Assembly: GCF_003151135.1 (NCBI RefSeq)
Contig: NZ_QEQK01000021.1
Span: 1-41,126 of the forward strand
DNA from: Abyssibacter profundi
GTDB lineage: Bacteria > Pseudomonadota > Gammaproteobacteria > Nevskiales > OUC007
Reading direction: 5' to 3'
DNA length: 41,126 nucleotides
Shown here: positions 1 to 7,382 of the stretch, one piece after another
Position numbering within the stretch: the first letter of the stretch is position 1
Layout: every line of letters starts with the position of its first letter
The notes under the pieces: model-generated
The model's input: only the letters and a program-made list of their open reading frames with translations
Databases searched by the model: none
What the model was told of the DNA's origin: nothing
Position numbers and translations under genes: made by a program

Positions 1-2
1 TC

Positions 3-191
3 AGTGCTAGGCGCAACCAGAACGCGGGCAGACCCCTGAGCCCGCTCCAGCACTGGGCGCTGGGCGTGCAGGCGCGATCCAATCACAACAAAGCGGCCTG
101 TGCCGTGGCCAACAAGCTGGCTCGGATCGCCTGGGCGAGCTGGGCGAATGGCACCTGCTTTGATCCGGAGTATCAGGCCGTGGCTGCCTGA
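3..191 (+). CDS. IS110-family transposase (IS1111 group), C-terminal part
   Basis: The frame is open from the window edge to TGA at 189-191. It encodes about 62 residues including NHNKAACAVANKLARIAW, the conserved tail of the Transposase_20 domain of IS110/IS1111 recombinases, where a basic helix ends the protein. The N-terminal DEDD RuvC-like domain lies outside the window, so it cannot be judged whether the copy is intact. These enzymes move a circular intermediate by RNA-guided recombination with a catalytic serine in the C-terminal domain. The identification rests on this tail only, but the motif is distinctive. Confidence 0.8.
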   Translation, partial: SARRNQNAGRPLSPLQHWALGVQARSNHNKAACAVANKLARIAWASWANGTCFDPEYQAVAA

Positions 192-457
192 CAGACTCAA
201 ATTTAAGTTTTCCCACCAGCGGTTGTGCAGGAGAAGGCAGCGATCATGGCGAAACGGGTCGGCCCCATCGGGTCTAGATGCCGGTAACAAATCAGAGCGA
301 GAAGCTCAGTTGCAGCGTGTGGCACGACTCGATGCGGATTTCCATGAAGGCCAGGGCCGTAAGAGCCCATCAACAGGCCGAATATACGACCGCAACCGCA
401 CCTCTATCGCCGAGATCTAGACGTCTTCGACTGCCCGGTTGCGGGAGGAGTCCATAT
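192..457 (+). ncRNA. Candidate bridge RNA region of the IS1111 fragment
   Basis: Non-coding right end of the IS1111 fragment. At 285-293 it contains TAACAAATC, the exact reverse complement of GATTTGTTA, which is the attC core seen split around the neighbouring IS110 element and matched by GATTTGTT in the attC sites at 2708-2803 and 3246-3344. A bridge RNA of an attC-targeting IS1111 element would need such a right-target guide. The left guide and the full fold were not resolved, so the RNA call is an inference from element type plus one 9-base complementarity. Confidence 0.35.
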
Positions 458-466
458 ACGATTTGT

Positions 467-1623
<1,157 letters not shown>

Positions 1624-1648
1624 ATAGTTGACTTCAGACCATAGTCAC

Positions 1649-1660
1649 TTGTTAGATGCC
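1649..1660 (-). other. attC remnant of the mercury cassette, split by IS110
   Basis: GTTAGAT at 1651-1657 is the core of an attC site and matches the core GTTAGAT at the other end of the same cassette (reverse complement of ATCTAAC at 2708-2714), as expected for a cassette inserted from a circle. The rest of the site is displaced to the far side of the IS110 element, where ACGATTTGT (458-466) continues it. The outer arm beyond 458 is missing, probably replaced by the IS1111 fragment. Confidence 0.7.
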
Positions 1661-1661
1661 A

Positions 1662-1877
1662 TTACCCACAACACTCGCCCTCTTGGATAGGTGGGCACTT
1701 GACCGAACCGAAGCTACAAAATACACAGCAATCCTCCAGGTGAGGCTTTAAGACCTTTTGACAACCCTCGCAATCATAAAAGTACTGGCAAGCATTTGTG
1801 GGCATGGTTTCGGTTTTCTTGTGACCACAGTGCGGACAAGTAATCGTCGATTCTAGCTCTATGCCTCGGCTGAGCAT
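1662..1877 (-). CDS. GDCCVxC-type cysteine-rich mercury-associated protein
   Basis: A 71-residue protein with CPHC near the N-terminus, a CEGC pair, and EDCCVFC near the C-terminus. The last is the GDCCVxC signature with Glu in place of Gly, and Cys where some relatives have selenocysteine. Members of this small family sit in mer operons, but their biochemical role is not settled; metal or thiol chemistry is likely from the ten cysteines. The start is ATG at 1877, and the first 19 bases overlap the end of the transporter gene, indicating translational coupling. A longer reading frame starting at 1955 exists but lacks the family start. This is the last gene of the mercury cassette. Confidence 0.8.
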   Translation of the reverse strand: MLSRGIELESTITCPHCGHKKTETMPTNACQYFYDCEGCQKVLKPHLEDCCVFCSFGSVKCPPIQEGECCG

Positions 1878-2242
1878 TGATTGCACCTCTTTGATTCGTA
1901 GGTATTCCAAATGGCCGCAAGAACCAACCCGACCAAAGCAGAATACAGCAGCCATGCGATTAGTGAGACGTTATAGACAACAAGCAGGCCGATGACACAA
2001 GCAGCAGTTAAGACCAAGGGGCCGTACTTTCGATGCTGCCGAAATGACAAGATGGCTCCGACTACGGCGATGATTCCGAACGCCTGAACCAAGTAGGCAA
2101 TGTATTGTGAATAAGGCAGCAACGCCGACAAGCCTACGGCACCAGCGACTGATGCAAGAAACGGCAAACAGCATGGGGCTGCCGCAGCGGCAGCCGAAGC
2201 GATGCTTCCGACGCCGCCTATACTGACCAAGGATTCTTTCAT
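1859..2242 (-). CDS. MerC/MerT-like mercury(II) transporter
   Basis: A 127-residue inner-membrane protein with four predicted transmembrane segments (about residues 10-40, 46-66, 74-95 and 97-112). The first carries a vicinal cysteine pair in APCCLPF followed by a Gly/Ala-rich run, and the C-terminus ends with CNQC. Four helices and about 130 residues fit MerC better than three-helix MerT, although the CC pair is MerT-like. It would bring Hg(II) into the cytoplasm. It lies directly downstream of a MerR-type promoter. No periplasmic MerP and no MerA reductase gene are present, so the cassette is an incomplete mer operon. Confidence 0.75.
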   Translation of the reverse strand: MKESLVSIGGVGSIASAAAAAAPCCLPFLASVAGAVGLSALLPYSQYIAYLVQAFGIIAVVGAILSFRQHRKYGPLVLTAACVIGLLVVYNVSLIAWLLYSALVGLVLAAIWNTYESKRCNQCSAEA

Positions 2243-2275
2243 CTTGAAGCGACCTCCAACGGTTGAACAAGGTCA

Positions 2276-2306
2276 GCATAAGCTCCGTACCTAGGTACGG
2301 CTTCAA
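2276..2306 (-). promoter_or_regulatory. MerR operator and mer structural-gene promoter
   Basis: On the minus strand the -35 TTGAAG (2301-2306) and -10 TTATGC (2276-2281) are separated by 19 bp. Within the spacer lies the perfect palindrome CCGTACCTAGGTACGG (2285-2300). The overlong 19-bp spacer holding a CCGTAC-N4-GTACGG dyad is the hallmark of MerR-controlled mer promoters. The -35 overlaps the merR stop codon, so the promoter drives the transporter gene from inside the cassette. Confidence 0.9.
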
Positions 2307-2692
2307 GACTTCTGATCGATTAAGCTTTCGATGATTGGGCACCCCTCATAAGGACGACGCTCCTGACAGCCCGCCACAGCCTCCACCAAAACGGACTCAA
2401 TTCTGGACAGATCTGCCAGCTTTTCACGAACGAGCAAGAGCTTGCGACTCGCCACTTTTTCCACTTCGGAACAGTCCGACGCAGAGAGGCTAAGCAATGA
2501 AACCACTTCAGCAAGGGAAAAGCCAAGGGCTTGAGCACGCTTGATAAATTTCAGGCGCTTGAAATGCGATTCTGTGTAGTGCCGGTTTTGGCCGTATGGC
2601 TTTTCAGGCGTATCCAACAACCCCTGCCGCTGGTAGTACCGGACTGTCTCGACGGATACCCCGACGCTTTTTGCGAGCTCACCGATTCTCAT
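2303..2692 (-). CDS. merR: MerR mercury(II)-responsive regulator
   Basis: A 129-residue MerR-family protein. The N-terminal winged helix (IGELAKSVGVSVETVRYYQ) is followed by the dimerisation helix. Cys74, Cys109 and Cys118 keep the exact spacing (35 and 9 residues) of the three Hg(II) ligands of Tn501 MerR (82, 117, 126), so mercury sensing is well supported. The ATG lies only about 20 bases inside the cassette start (GTTAGAT core at 2708-2714), and no promoter of its own is evident, so it may be read from upstream cassettes. It lies in tandem with, rather than divergent from, the genes it controls. Confidence 0.93.
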   Translation of the reverse strand: MRIGELAKSVGVSVETVRYYQRQGLLDTPEKPYGQNRHYTESHFKRLKFIKRAQALGFSLAEVVSLLSLSASDCSEVEKVASRKLLLVREKLADLSRIESVLVEAVAGCQERRPYEGCPIIESLIDQKS

Positions 2693-2707
2693 TGGGCTAT
2701 GGATGGC

Positions 2708-2803
2708 ATCTAACGCTTGAATTCAGCGGCGCCGGAGCCCGCAGGGCGTAGGGAACCAAACACGCGGAGCGTGTTTGGCGTCCGATGCAATGATTTGTTG
2801 GGC
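2708..2803 (-). other. attC site 1
   Basis: A 96-bp imperfect palindrome bounded by ATCTAAC (2708-2714) and GTTGGGC (2797-2803). Inner arms are TTCAGCGGCG and GGCGTCCGATGC, and the tip is CCAAACACGC-GGA-GCGTGTTTGG. It separates the secreted-protein cassette from the mercury cassette. Confidence 0.9.
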
Positions 2804-2804
2804 A

Positions 2805-3242
2805 TCACTCCGACAACGCTGGTTCAACAAACGATTGAACTGCTTGTGCATCAGTGCTTGAAGCTTGTAAACACGTTAATTTGTCGAAGATTCGTGTTGT
2901 GTGGAATTCGGTTTCCTGGTTGTTCACTCTTTCCACAGCTACCAGCATTTCGAGGTTCCCTATCGTTTGTTGTGAAAGCACGCGCCGCTGAATTAGTGCG
3001 GAAGGTTCTTCCCGAGTTTCACACTCTTCTGCCTTTAGAAACGCAAGGTAGAGCGTAGGAGACTCGAGGCTCTCTTCGCATTGAATGCGAGTATAACCGT
3101 CGACGAGCGCCGGACCTGGAAACAGAACGCAGCCTACGGGTAGTGGGAATTCGCGATCAAATAGTGCAACTTCGGCAGCAGTGACTGCGCCCGTGACGAA
3201 GAAGGCGCTCAGCGCAAAAGAAGCGGCTGAAAATCGTTTCAT
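2805..3242 (-). CDS. Small secreted protein of unknown function (cassette gene)
   Basis: About 145 residues with a clear Sec signal peptide (MKRFSAASFALSAFFV, cleavage near VTAAE) followed by a soluble domain with several cysteines. No family was recognised. ATG at 3242 is chosen; a TTG three codons earlier lies inside the attC core. The ATG comes only a few bases after the core GTTGGGC, leaving no room for a promoter, so it depends on upstream transcription. The stop lies two bases before the attC. Export to the periplasm is the only functional statement supported. Confidence 0.7.
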   Translation of the reverse strand: MKRFSAASFALSAFFVTGAVTAAEVALFDREFPLPVGCVLFPGPALVDGYTRIQCEESLESPTLYLAFLKAEECETREEPSALIQRRVLSQQTIGNLEMLVAVERVNNQETEFHTTRIFDKLTCLQASSTDAQAVQSFVEPALSE

Positions 3243-3245
3243 GAT

Positions 3246-3344
3246 GCCCAACGCCTGAGTTCAGCGGCGTTTGAGGCGACGCCCGTTTTTGCGGCAGCAA
3301 AAATGGGCGGCGGGTCAAACGTCCGCTGCAACGATTTGTTATGC
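3246..3344 (-). other. attC site 2
   Basis: A 99-bp palindromic site bounded by GCCCAAC (3246-3252) and GTTATGC (3338-3344), with arms TTCAGCGGCGTTTGA and TCAAACGTCCGCTG and a G/C- and A/T-run-rich tip. It ends the two-gene cassette, whose last stop codon TAA is formed inside the core. Confidence 0.9.
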
Positions 3345-3908
3345 CGCAGCGGCGTGTACGTCAGAGAGGCTTGAGCTGAGTGATTCCAATGAGCCGTCAA
3401 TTCGTTTCAGTGCGGCTTTGGAATTTCTCATGACACCGATTTCAGGGACAGTTGCTACGCGCCTTTGTCGCCGTTGTGACTTTCCAACGACGTATTTGAG
3501 TGCACGGATCTGGGTCCGACTGTTTCTCCAAAGAACCTGACGAGTGACGCTAAAAAACTCGACCATCAACTGCAAAATGGCCTCGTTCTTTACGCGCTTC
3601 TCGATAATGCGAACGGTCCTTTGTTCTTCTGGAGAGGTGTGATACTTGGCGATCATTGAAACGATATGATCGATAGACATTGTCTCTACGCTCTTAATGT
3701 GGTAGTTGAGCGTGTCAACAATCTTCTTGTATTCCCAGGAATCTTCTTCAAGGTCGCCATTTATGACCATTAGCGCCAAACGGTCACGCAGGGAAAAATA
3801 ACGAAATCTGTATTTGTCTAACATGATTTCGTTATAAAGCTTAATTTGTTGTGCGGCGAAGTACAGCACTATAAGCAGTACACAAACGCCGATAAAAAAT
3901 TCCATCAT
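3339..3908 (-). CDS. Membrane-anchored protein of unknown function (second gene of a two-gene cassette)
   Basis: A 189-residue protein with one N-terminal transmembrane helix (FFIGVCVLLIVLYFAAQQ) followed by a long, charged, mostly helical cytoplasmic part and a basic segment (GKSQRRQRRVA). It was not recognised as a known family. Its ATG directly follows the TAG of the upstream cassette gene (TAGATGATG), so the two are translationally coupled and probably act together. Its stop falls in the attC core. Two-gene membrane cassettes in accessory arrays are sometimes stress or phage-defence modules, but nothing here proves that. Confidence 0.7.
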   Translation of the reverse strand: MMEFFIGVCVLLIVLYFAAQQIKLYNEIMLDKYRFRYFSLRDRLALMVINGDLEEDSWEYKKIVDTLNYHIKSVETMSIDHIVSMIAKYHTSPEEQRTVRIIEKRVKNEAILQLMVEFFSVTRQVLWRNSRTQIRALKYVVGKSQRRQRRVATVPEIGVMRNSKAALKRIDGSLESLSSSLSDVHAAAA

Positions 3909-4373
3909 CTACTCGTCAGCGGCTTTCGCAGGGTTGGTGGGCATGAGGTACTGTTCGGGGCAGTCTTCCTCACTTGAGCGATGTTGACGAATCTTGGCAT
4001 CAGGTCCATGCATCAACTCACTACGCACCGCGACTAGGCGCTCAATCTCATGCTTATATATAGACCTAAGCCGCTTTGTCAAGTACCACCAACCCCCATT
4101 TGTCACGATTAGCAGGGCGAACATGCCGCCAGCCGAGCCGCCAGCCTTAGAAATCAACAACTTAATTACTTCCGCCAACTCGTTCTCGGGCAATCGTACT
4201 ACCACGACGACACAGATGCTCAGGAGTACAAGACCAAACGCAGGGTAAATCTGACGGTTGTTGATGAGATCAAATATGCCTTCAAGGAAGACGACAAGAG
4301 CACGCCACCCGTTGTACTCCGCAGCCTTTTCCTGTCGCTTGTTGCCTCTGCCTTTCTTCTGTTTCGATGCCAT
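3909..4373 (-). CDS. Two-helix membrane protein of unknown function (first gene of a two-gene cassette)
   Basis: A 154-residue protein. It has a very basic N-terminus (ASKQKKGRGNKRQEK), two predicted transmembrane helices (YPAFGLVLLSICVVVVVRL, and the region around AGGMFALLIV), and a hydrophilic C-terminal tail with a predicted helix (IYKHEIERLVAVRSEL). No family was recognised. It is immediately followed, with no gap, by the membrane-anchored gene at 3339-3908. The start is ATG at 4373, about 70 bases inside the cassette. GTATACTGCTGTAAGA just upstream could serve as a weak -10 region plus ribosome site. Confidence 0.7.
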   Translation of the reverse strand: MASKQKKGRGNKRQEKAAEYNGWRALVVFLEGIFDLINNRQIYPAFGLVLLSICVVVVVRLPENELAEVIKLLISKAGGSAGGMFALLIVTNGGWWYLTKRLRSIYKHEIERLVAVRSELMHGPDAKIRQHRSSEEDCPEQYLMPTNPAKAADE

Positions 4374-4442
4374 TCTTACAGCAGTATACGTAGCCGAAAC
4401 GTGAAGCGTGGCCCAACATGCCAGCTACGCGCAACATATGCG

Positions 4443-4517
4443 GCATAACGCCGAAGTTGAGCGGCGCTTTTCGAAGCGCAGCGGAGAAAAGCGTCCGGCT
4501 CAAACGCCATGTTAGAA
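4443..4517 (-). other. attC site 3
   Basis: A 75-bp palindromic site bounded by GCATAAC (4443-4449) and GTTAGAA (4511-4517), with arms GTTGAGCGGCGCTTTTC and GAAAAGCGTCCGGCTC. It is the shortest of the array-1 sites. Confidence 0.88.
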
Positions 4518-4910
4518 CGCATTGCTGCGGTTACGATGACTCAAGCCACGCCGAATGCTTGCTGCGCCAAGAAACAGCAGAGTTGCTGAACCCAGCCCAA
4601 AAAGCGGAAAACTTGGCGGCGAGCTGCCCTCAGTGAACATTGCCGCTACGAGCACTGCGAGCACAACGAACTGGGCGACACCGAATAGAACTAGCCCTTG
4701 CCACGGAAACTTGGCGACAAAACCAAACGTGATCCCAAAAAACCACAGCCCCAGGCAGGTTCCGCAGACAACGGTTACGGCCTTAATGGCTAAACCCGCC
4801 TCGGGTAGCTGCACAATCAAGAAAACTGTCCCACCAACCAGTAACGCGCCAGCAAGACAAAGCAGTCGAACGGCGAAAGAATGGTTGCTTTCGTAATCAA
4901 GCAGAATCAT
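4512..4910 (-). CDS. Four-helix membrane protein of unknown function (first cassette of array 1)
   Basis: A 132-residue, strongly hydrophobic protein with four predicted transmembrane segments (about residues 13-35, 40-64, 70-92 and 100-118) and a basic C-terminus (IRRGLSHRNRSN). No family motif was recognised. The TAA stop is formed within the attC core at 4511-4517. The ATG at 4910 is a few bases inside the cassette after GTTAGAA. It is the first cassette after the leader sequence shared with the right-hand array. Confidence 0.7.
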   Translation of the reverse strand: MILLDYESNHSFAVRLLCLAGALLVGGTVFLIVQLPEAGLAIKAVTVVCGTCLGLWFFGITFGFVAKFPWQGLVLFGVAQFVVLAVLVAAMFTEGSSPPSFPLFGLGSATLLFLGAASIRRGLSHRNRSNAF

Positions 4911-4914
4911 GCGT

Positions 4915-5090
4915 GCGTTCTAACGCTTATTGGGTTGCAAAATGCCATATAACGCACGAGCGGCAGGCCGTATAACAAGCAAGAATGGGCTGTAATTGAT
5001 TGATTTCATTGGCGTGTGCTGTGAAAAGGCAGCCGCGCGAGCGAGCAAATGCGGCAAATTGCCGTATAACACGCAGCCTCGGTTCGGCCG
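4915..5090 (-). repeat. Leader of cassette array 1 with repeated attC-like boxes
   Basis: Bases 4915-4951 (minus strand) match 40226-40262 (plus strand) at 32 of 37 positions, including GGCATTTTGCAA and AGCGTTAGA, directly before the first cassette of each array. Upstream, GTTATA(C/T)GGC boxes recur at 4944-4953, 4967-4976 and 5061-5070. It could be a degenerate attI or a run of eroded attC sites; no integrase gene is adjacent. Confidence 0.55.
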
Positions 5091-5324
5091 TTGTCCACGG
5101 ATTGCCCTGATTGACGGGCTATTCGCGTAGTCAACGAATGATCCTGTCGGATAAATACTGCCATGTCCTCACCGCCTCGTCTGCAGGATTGGCTTCGTCA
5201 GGAATTAGGGTGAAACCTTACGAATTACACCGTTAAACGCCGCGCCGGCCCTTCGCTTCTATGGCCGCCTGCGCTTCTTCCGTGATTGGCTGCCCGCTCA
5301 TTGGCGCCCCCTTCGTTTGGCCCG
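5091..5324. other. Intergenic stretch with no recognised gene
   Basis: Transition from the cassette array to chromosomal sequence. No ORF with family features, RNA gene or clear terminator was seen on either strand. Confidence 0.5.
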
Positions 5325-5885
5325 TCACCTCGCCCATTTGATGTTGCAGCCCATGCTGGGGTGCTGCTGCGAGACATCCAACCGCTTGCCCTGCAACAGC
5401 GCATCCAGGGCAGCACGTAGGTCAGCACCCGTCACGGGCACGCCGTTACCCGGCGTCGATGCGTCCAGCCGCCCACGGTAGACGAGCGCCCGCTCGGCGT
5501 TAAAGACGAAAATGTCCGGCGTACAGGCGGCGCGATAGGCGCGGGCCACGTCCTGGGTTTCGTCGTATAGATAGGGGAACGGAAAGTCCTCAGCCTTTGC
5601 CAGCTTGGCCATGGCGTCAGGCCCATCCTCTGGGTGCGTGGAAACGTCGTTGGAGCTCACCGCGGCGAAGCCAATCCCCCTGGGCAGATACGCACGGCCG
5701 ATACGCAGCAACTCGTCGCGGACGTGGATGACGTAGGGACAGTGATTGCAGATGAACAGGATGACCGTGCCGCGCTCTCCTGCCACCTGGGCGTAGGACA
5801 GCTTGTCGCCACCACGCGTATCTGGCAGCAGGAAGTCGCTGGCTTTCGAGCCAAGGGCCAGCATCGTCGATTCCGTCAGGGCCAT
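5325..5885 (-). CDS. Thioredoxin-fold (AhpC/TSA-like redoxin) family protein
   Basis: About 186 residues in one thioredoxin-like domain. The redox site region reads FICNHCPYVIHVRDEL (CNHC), and the C-terminus has the family's PSMGCNIKW. Such proteins are usually annotated as thioredoxin family or redoxin and are presumed cytoplasmic thiol oxidoreductases; no specific substrate is known. The start is taken at ATG 5885 because GGAGA lies six bases before it. The ATG two codons upstream would overlap that ribosome site. The gene stands alone, and a MITE-end relic begins 19 bases upstream of the start. Confidence 0.85.
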   Translation of the reverse strand: MALTESTMLALGSKASDFLLPDTRGGDKLSYAQVAGERGTVILFICNHCPYVIHVRDELLRIGRAYLPRGIGFAAVSSNDVSTHPEDGPDAMAKLAKAEDFPFPYLYDETQDVARAYRAACTPDIFVFNAERALVYRGRLDASTPGNGVPVTGADLRAALDALLQGKRLDVSQQHPSMGCNIKWAR

Positions 5886-5903
5886 CGGCATTCTCCATTA
5901 GTA

Positions 5904-5947
5904 AGGAAGCACTGACGGGTTCGCGCCGCCCAGTTGCTGCCTGCAGA
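5904..5947 (+). repeat. Solo MITE-end relic
   Basis: GGAAGCACTGACGGGTTCGC followed by GCCGCCCAGTTGCTGCCTGC is a diverged copy of the left end of the 266-bp MITE at 20130-20395. No second end is found, so it is a remnant. It sits just upstream of the thioredoxin-fold gene start. Confidence 0.7.
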
Positions 5948-6059
5948 CTTTAAATCTAGAGAGGGCCGGGATCACCCTCCCAGCGGCGCGACCGCGTCAT
6001 TCGTCGGTTCCCTGTTCATGCCCGCGTGCATTCCATCGCAACTGCCGCTACTATCATCC

Positions 6060-6131
6060 GCCCATCCGGATAGGCAGATATGCGGCTTGCCGGAGTCATT
6101 CTTCACCTGCGCCGTGGTGGCAAGCCCCCGC
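6060..6131 (+). promoter_or_regulatory. Structured leader upstream of metK (candidate regulatory element)
   Basis: An imperfect 16-bp dyad GCCCATCCGGATAGGC (6060-6075) is followed by a perfect 8-bp stem GGCTTGCC (6084-6091) / GGCAAGCC (6119-6126), which can extend with a bulge to 6131. It ends 35 bases before the metK start. It does not match the SAH riboswitch consensus as I know it. It could be an operator plus leader hairpin, and its function is unproven. The rest of 5948-6165 shows no gene. Confidence 0.35.
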
Positions 6132-6165
6132 GGTGTTTCGTCTTGCACAACACGGTGACACAACC

Positions 6166-7338
6166 ATGAGCAAATCCTATCTCTTCACTTCGGAGTCGGT
6201 CTCCGAAGGCCATCCCGACAAGATGTGCGACCAGATTTCGGACGCCGTGCTGGACGAGATCCTGCGCCAGGAAGGCGATAACGCCCCGAATGCCCGTGTG
6301 GCCTGCGAAACCATGGTCAAGACCGGCTGCGTCATCGTTGGCGGTGAGATCACGACCAATGCCTGGGTCGACCTCGATGACCTCGTCCGCGGCGTGGTGA
6401 ACGACATCGGCTACACCCATTCCGACACCGGCTTCGACGGCCACTCCTGCGCGGTGATGTCGCTGATCGGCAAGCAGTCGGCCGAGATCGCCCAAGGCGT
6501 GGACCGCGCCACCAAGGAAGAACAGGGTGCTGGCGACCAGGGTCTGATGTTCGGCTTTGCCTGCAACGAAACCGAAGTGCTGATGCCGGCCCCAATCGAG
6601 TACGCGCATCGCCTGATTCGCAAGCAATCGGAAGTCCGACGCACCAAGCACCAGACCACGCTGCGTCCGGATGCGAAGTCGCAGGTCACGTTCCGCTATG
6701 TCGATGGCAAGCCCACGGCCATTGATGCCGTGGTGCTGTCTACGCAGCATAGCCCGGACATCGAGCAGAAAGCGCTGCAGGAACTGGTGATGGAAGAGAT
6801 CATCAAGCCGGTGCTGCCAGCCGAGTGGATCAGCCAGGACACCAAGTTCCACATCAACCCGACCGGCAAGTTCGTCATCGGCGGGCCCATGGGCGATGCC
6901 GGTCTAACCGGCCGCAAGATCATCGTCGACACCTACGGCGGTTACGCCCGCCATGGCGGGGGCGCGTTCTCCGGGAAGGACCCGTCCAAGGTCGATCGTT
7001 CGGCAGCCTATGCCGCCCGTTATGTGGCCAAGAACATTGTCGCCGCCGGGCTGGCCGACAAGTGCGAAATCCAGCTGTCCTACGCCATCGGCGTGGCCGA
7101 GCCGACCTCTGTGATGGTCGAGACGTTCGGCACGGGCAAGGTCGATGAGGAAACCCTCACCAAGCTGGTTCGCGAACACTTCGATCTGCGCCCCTACGGC
7201 ATCGTCACGATGATGGATCTGGTCAAGCCGATCTACCGAGACACCGCCACCTACGGACACTTCGGTCGCGAAGACCTGGACCTGCCCTGGGAGCGCACCG
7301 ACAAGGCCGAGGCCCTGCGCGGCGCCGCGGCAGCCTAA
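6166..7338 (+). CDS. metK: S-adenosylmethionine synthetase
   Basis: A 390-residue protein that makes S-adenosylmethionine from methionine and ATP. All family signatures are present: [16 protein letters not shown] near the N-terminus (ATP binding), [10 protein letters not shown], the central DAKSQVTF, and the glycine-rich loop [19 protein letters not shown]. Length matches the usual 380-400 residues. The start is ATG at 6166 ([17 protein letters not shown]); an upstream in-frame ATG at 6133 would add residues not seen in the family. It is the first gene of metK-ahcY-metF, which together run the methyl cycle, and is preceded by a structured leader. Confidence 0.97.
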   Translation: MSKSYLFTSESVSEGHPDKMCDQISDAVLDEILRQEGDNAPNARVACETMVKTGCVIVGGEITTNAWVDLDDLVRGVVNDIGYTHSDTGFDGHSCAVMSLIGKQSAEIAQGVDRATKEEQGAGDQGLMFGFACNETEVLMPAPIEYAHRLIRKQSEVRRTKHQTTLRPDAKSQVTFRYVDGKPTAIDAVVLSTQHSPDIEQKALQELVMEEIIKPVLPAEWISQDTKFHINPTGKFVIGGPMGDAGLTGRKIIVDTYGGYARHGGGAFSGKDPSKVDRSAAYAARYVAKNIVAAGLADKCEIQLSYAIGVAEPTSVMVETFGTGKVDEETLTKLVREHFDLRPYGIVTMMDLVKPIYRDTATYGHFGREDLDLPWERTDKAEALRGAAAA

Positions 7339-7382
7339 TCGCACCCCATTCGACCCCCGACACAGAATTCACGGAGAAACAC

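Larger units (their letters stand above)
1..457 (+). mobile_element. IS1111-group (IS110 family) element, 3' fragment
   Basis: Only the transposase C-terminus and the right-hand non-coding part of the element are in the window. The coding end (3-191) has the family's typical tail and is followed by about 260 bases without a convincing gene. IS1111-group elements are known to carry a long non-coding 3' region that holds their bridge RNA, in contrast to IS110-group elements where it is 5'. The right boundary is uncertain. It is placed before the attC-like bases at 458-466, which also flank the IS110 element that follows. Confidence 0.6.
1649..4924 (-). mobile_element. Integrase-less integron cassette array 1 (four cassettes)
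   Basis: Four cassettes read leftward on the minus strand. Core sites agree at both ends of each: GTTAGAA at 4918-4924 and 4511-4517; GTTATGC at 4443-4449 and 3338-3344; GTTGGGC at 3246-3252 and 2797-2803; GTTAGAT at 2708-2714 and 1651-1657. Two of the ORFs end with TAA formed inside the attC core, a common cassette trait. The genes are visibly AT-richer than the chromosomal genes to the right. No integrase gene lies in the window, so this is a cluster of attC sites lacking an integrase, or the tail of an array whose integrase lies elsewhere. Confidence 0.85.

Noticed and set aside
2531-3058. Plus-strand ORFs over merR, attC 1 and the secreted-protein cassette
   Set aside because: Antisense to genes with clear start, stop and motifs, and one spans an attC site.
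5225-5428. Minus-strand ORF at the end of the thioredoxin-fold gene
   Set aside because: Overlaps the real gene in another frame; composition is not protein-like.
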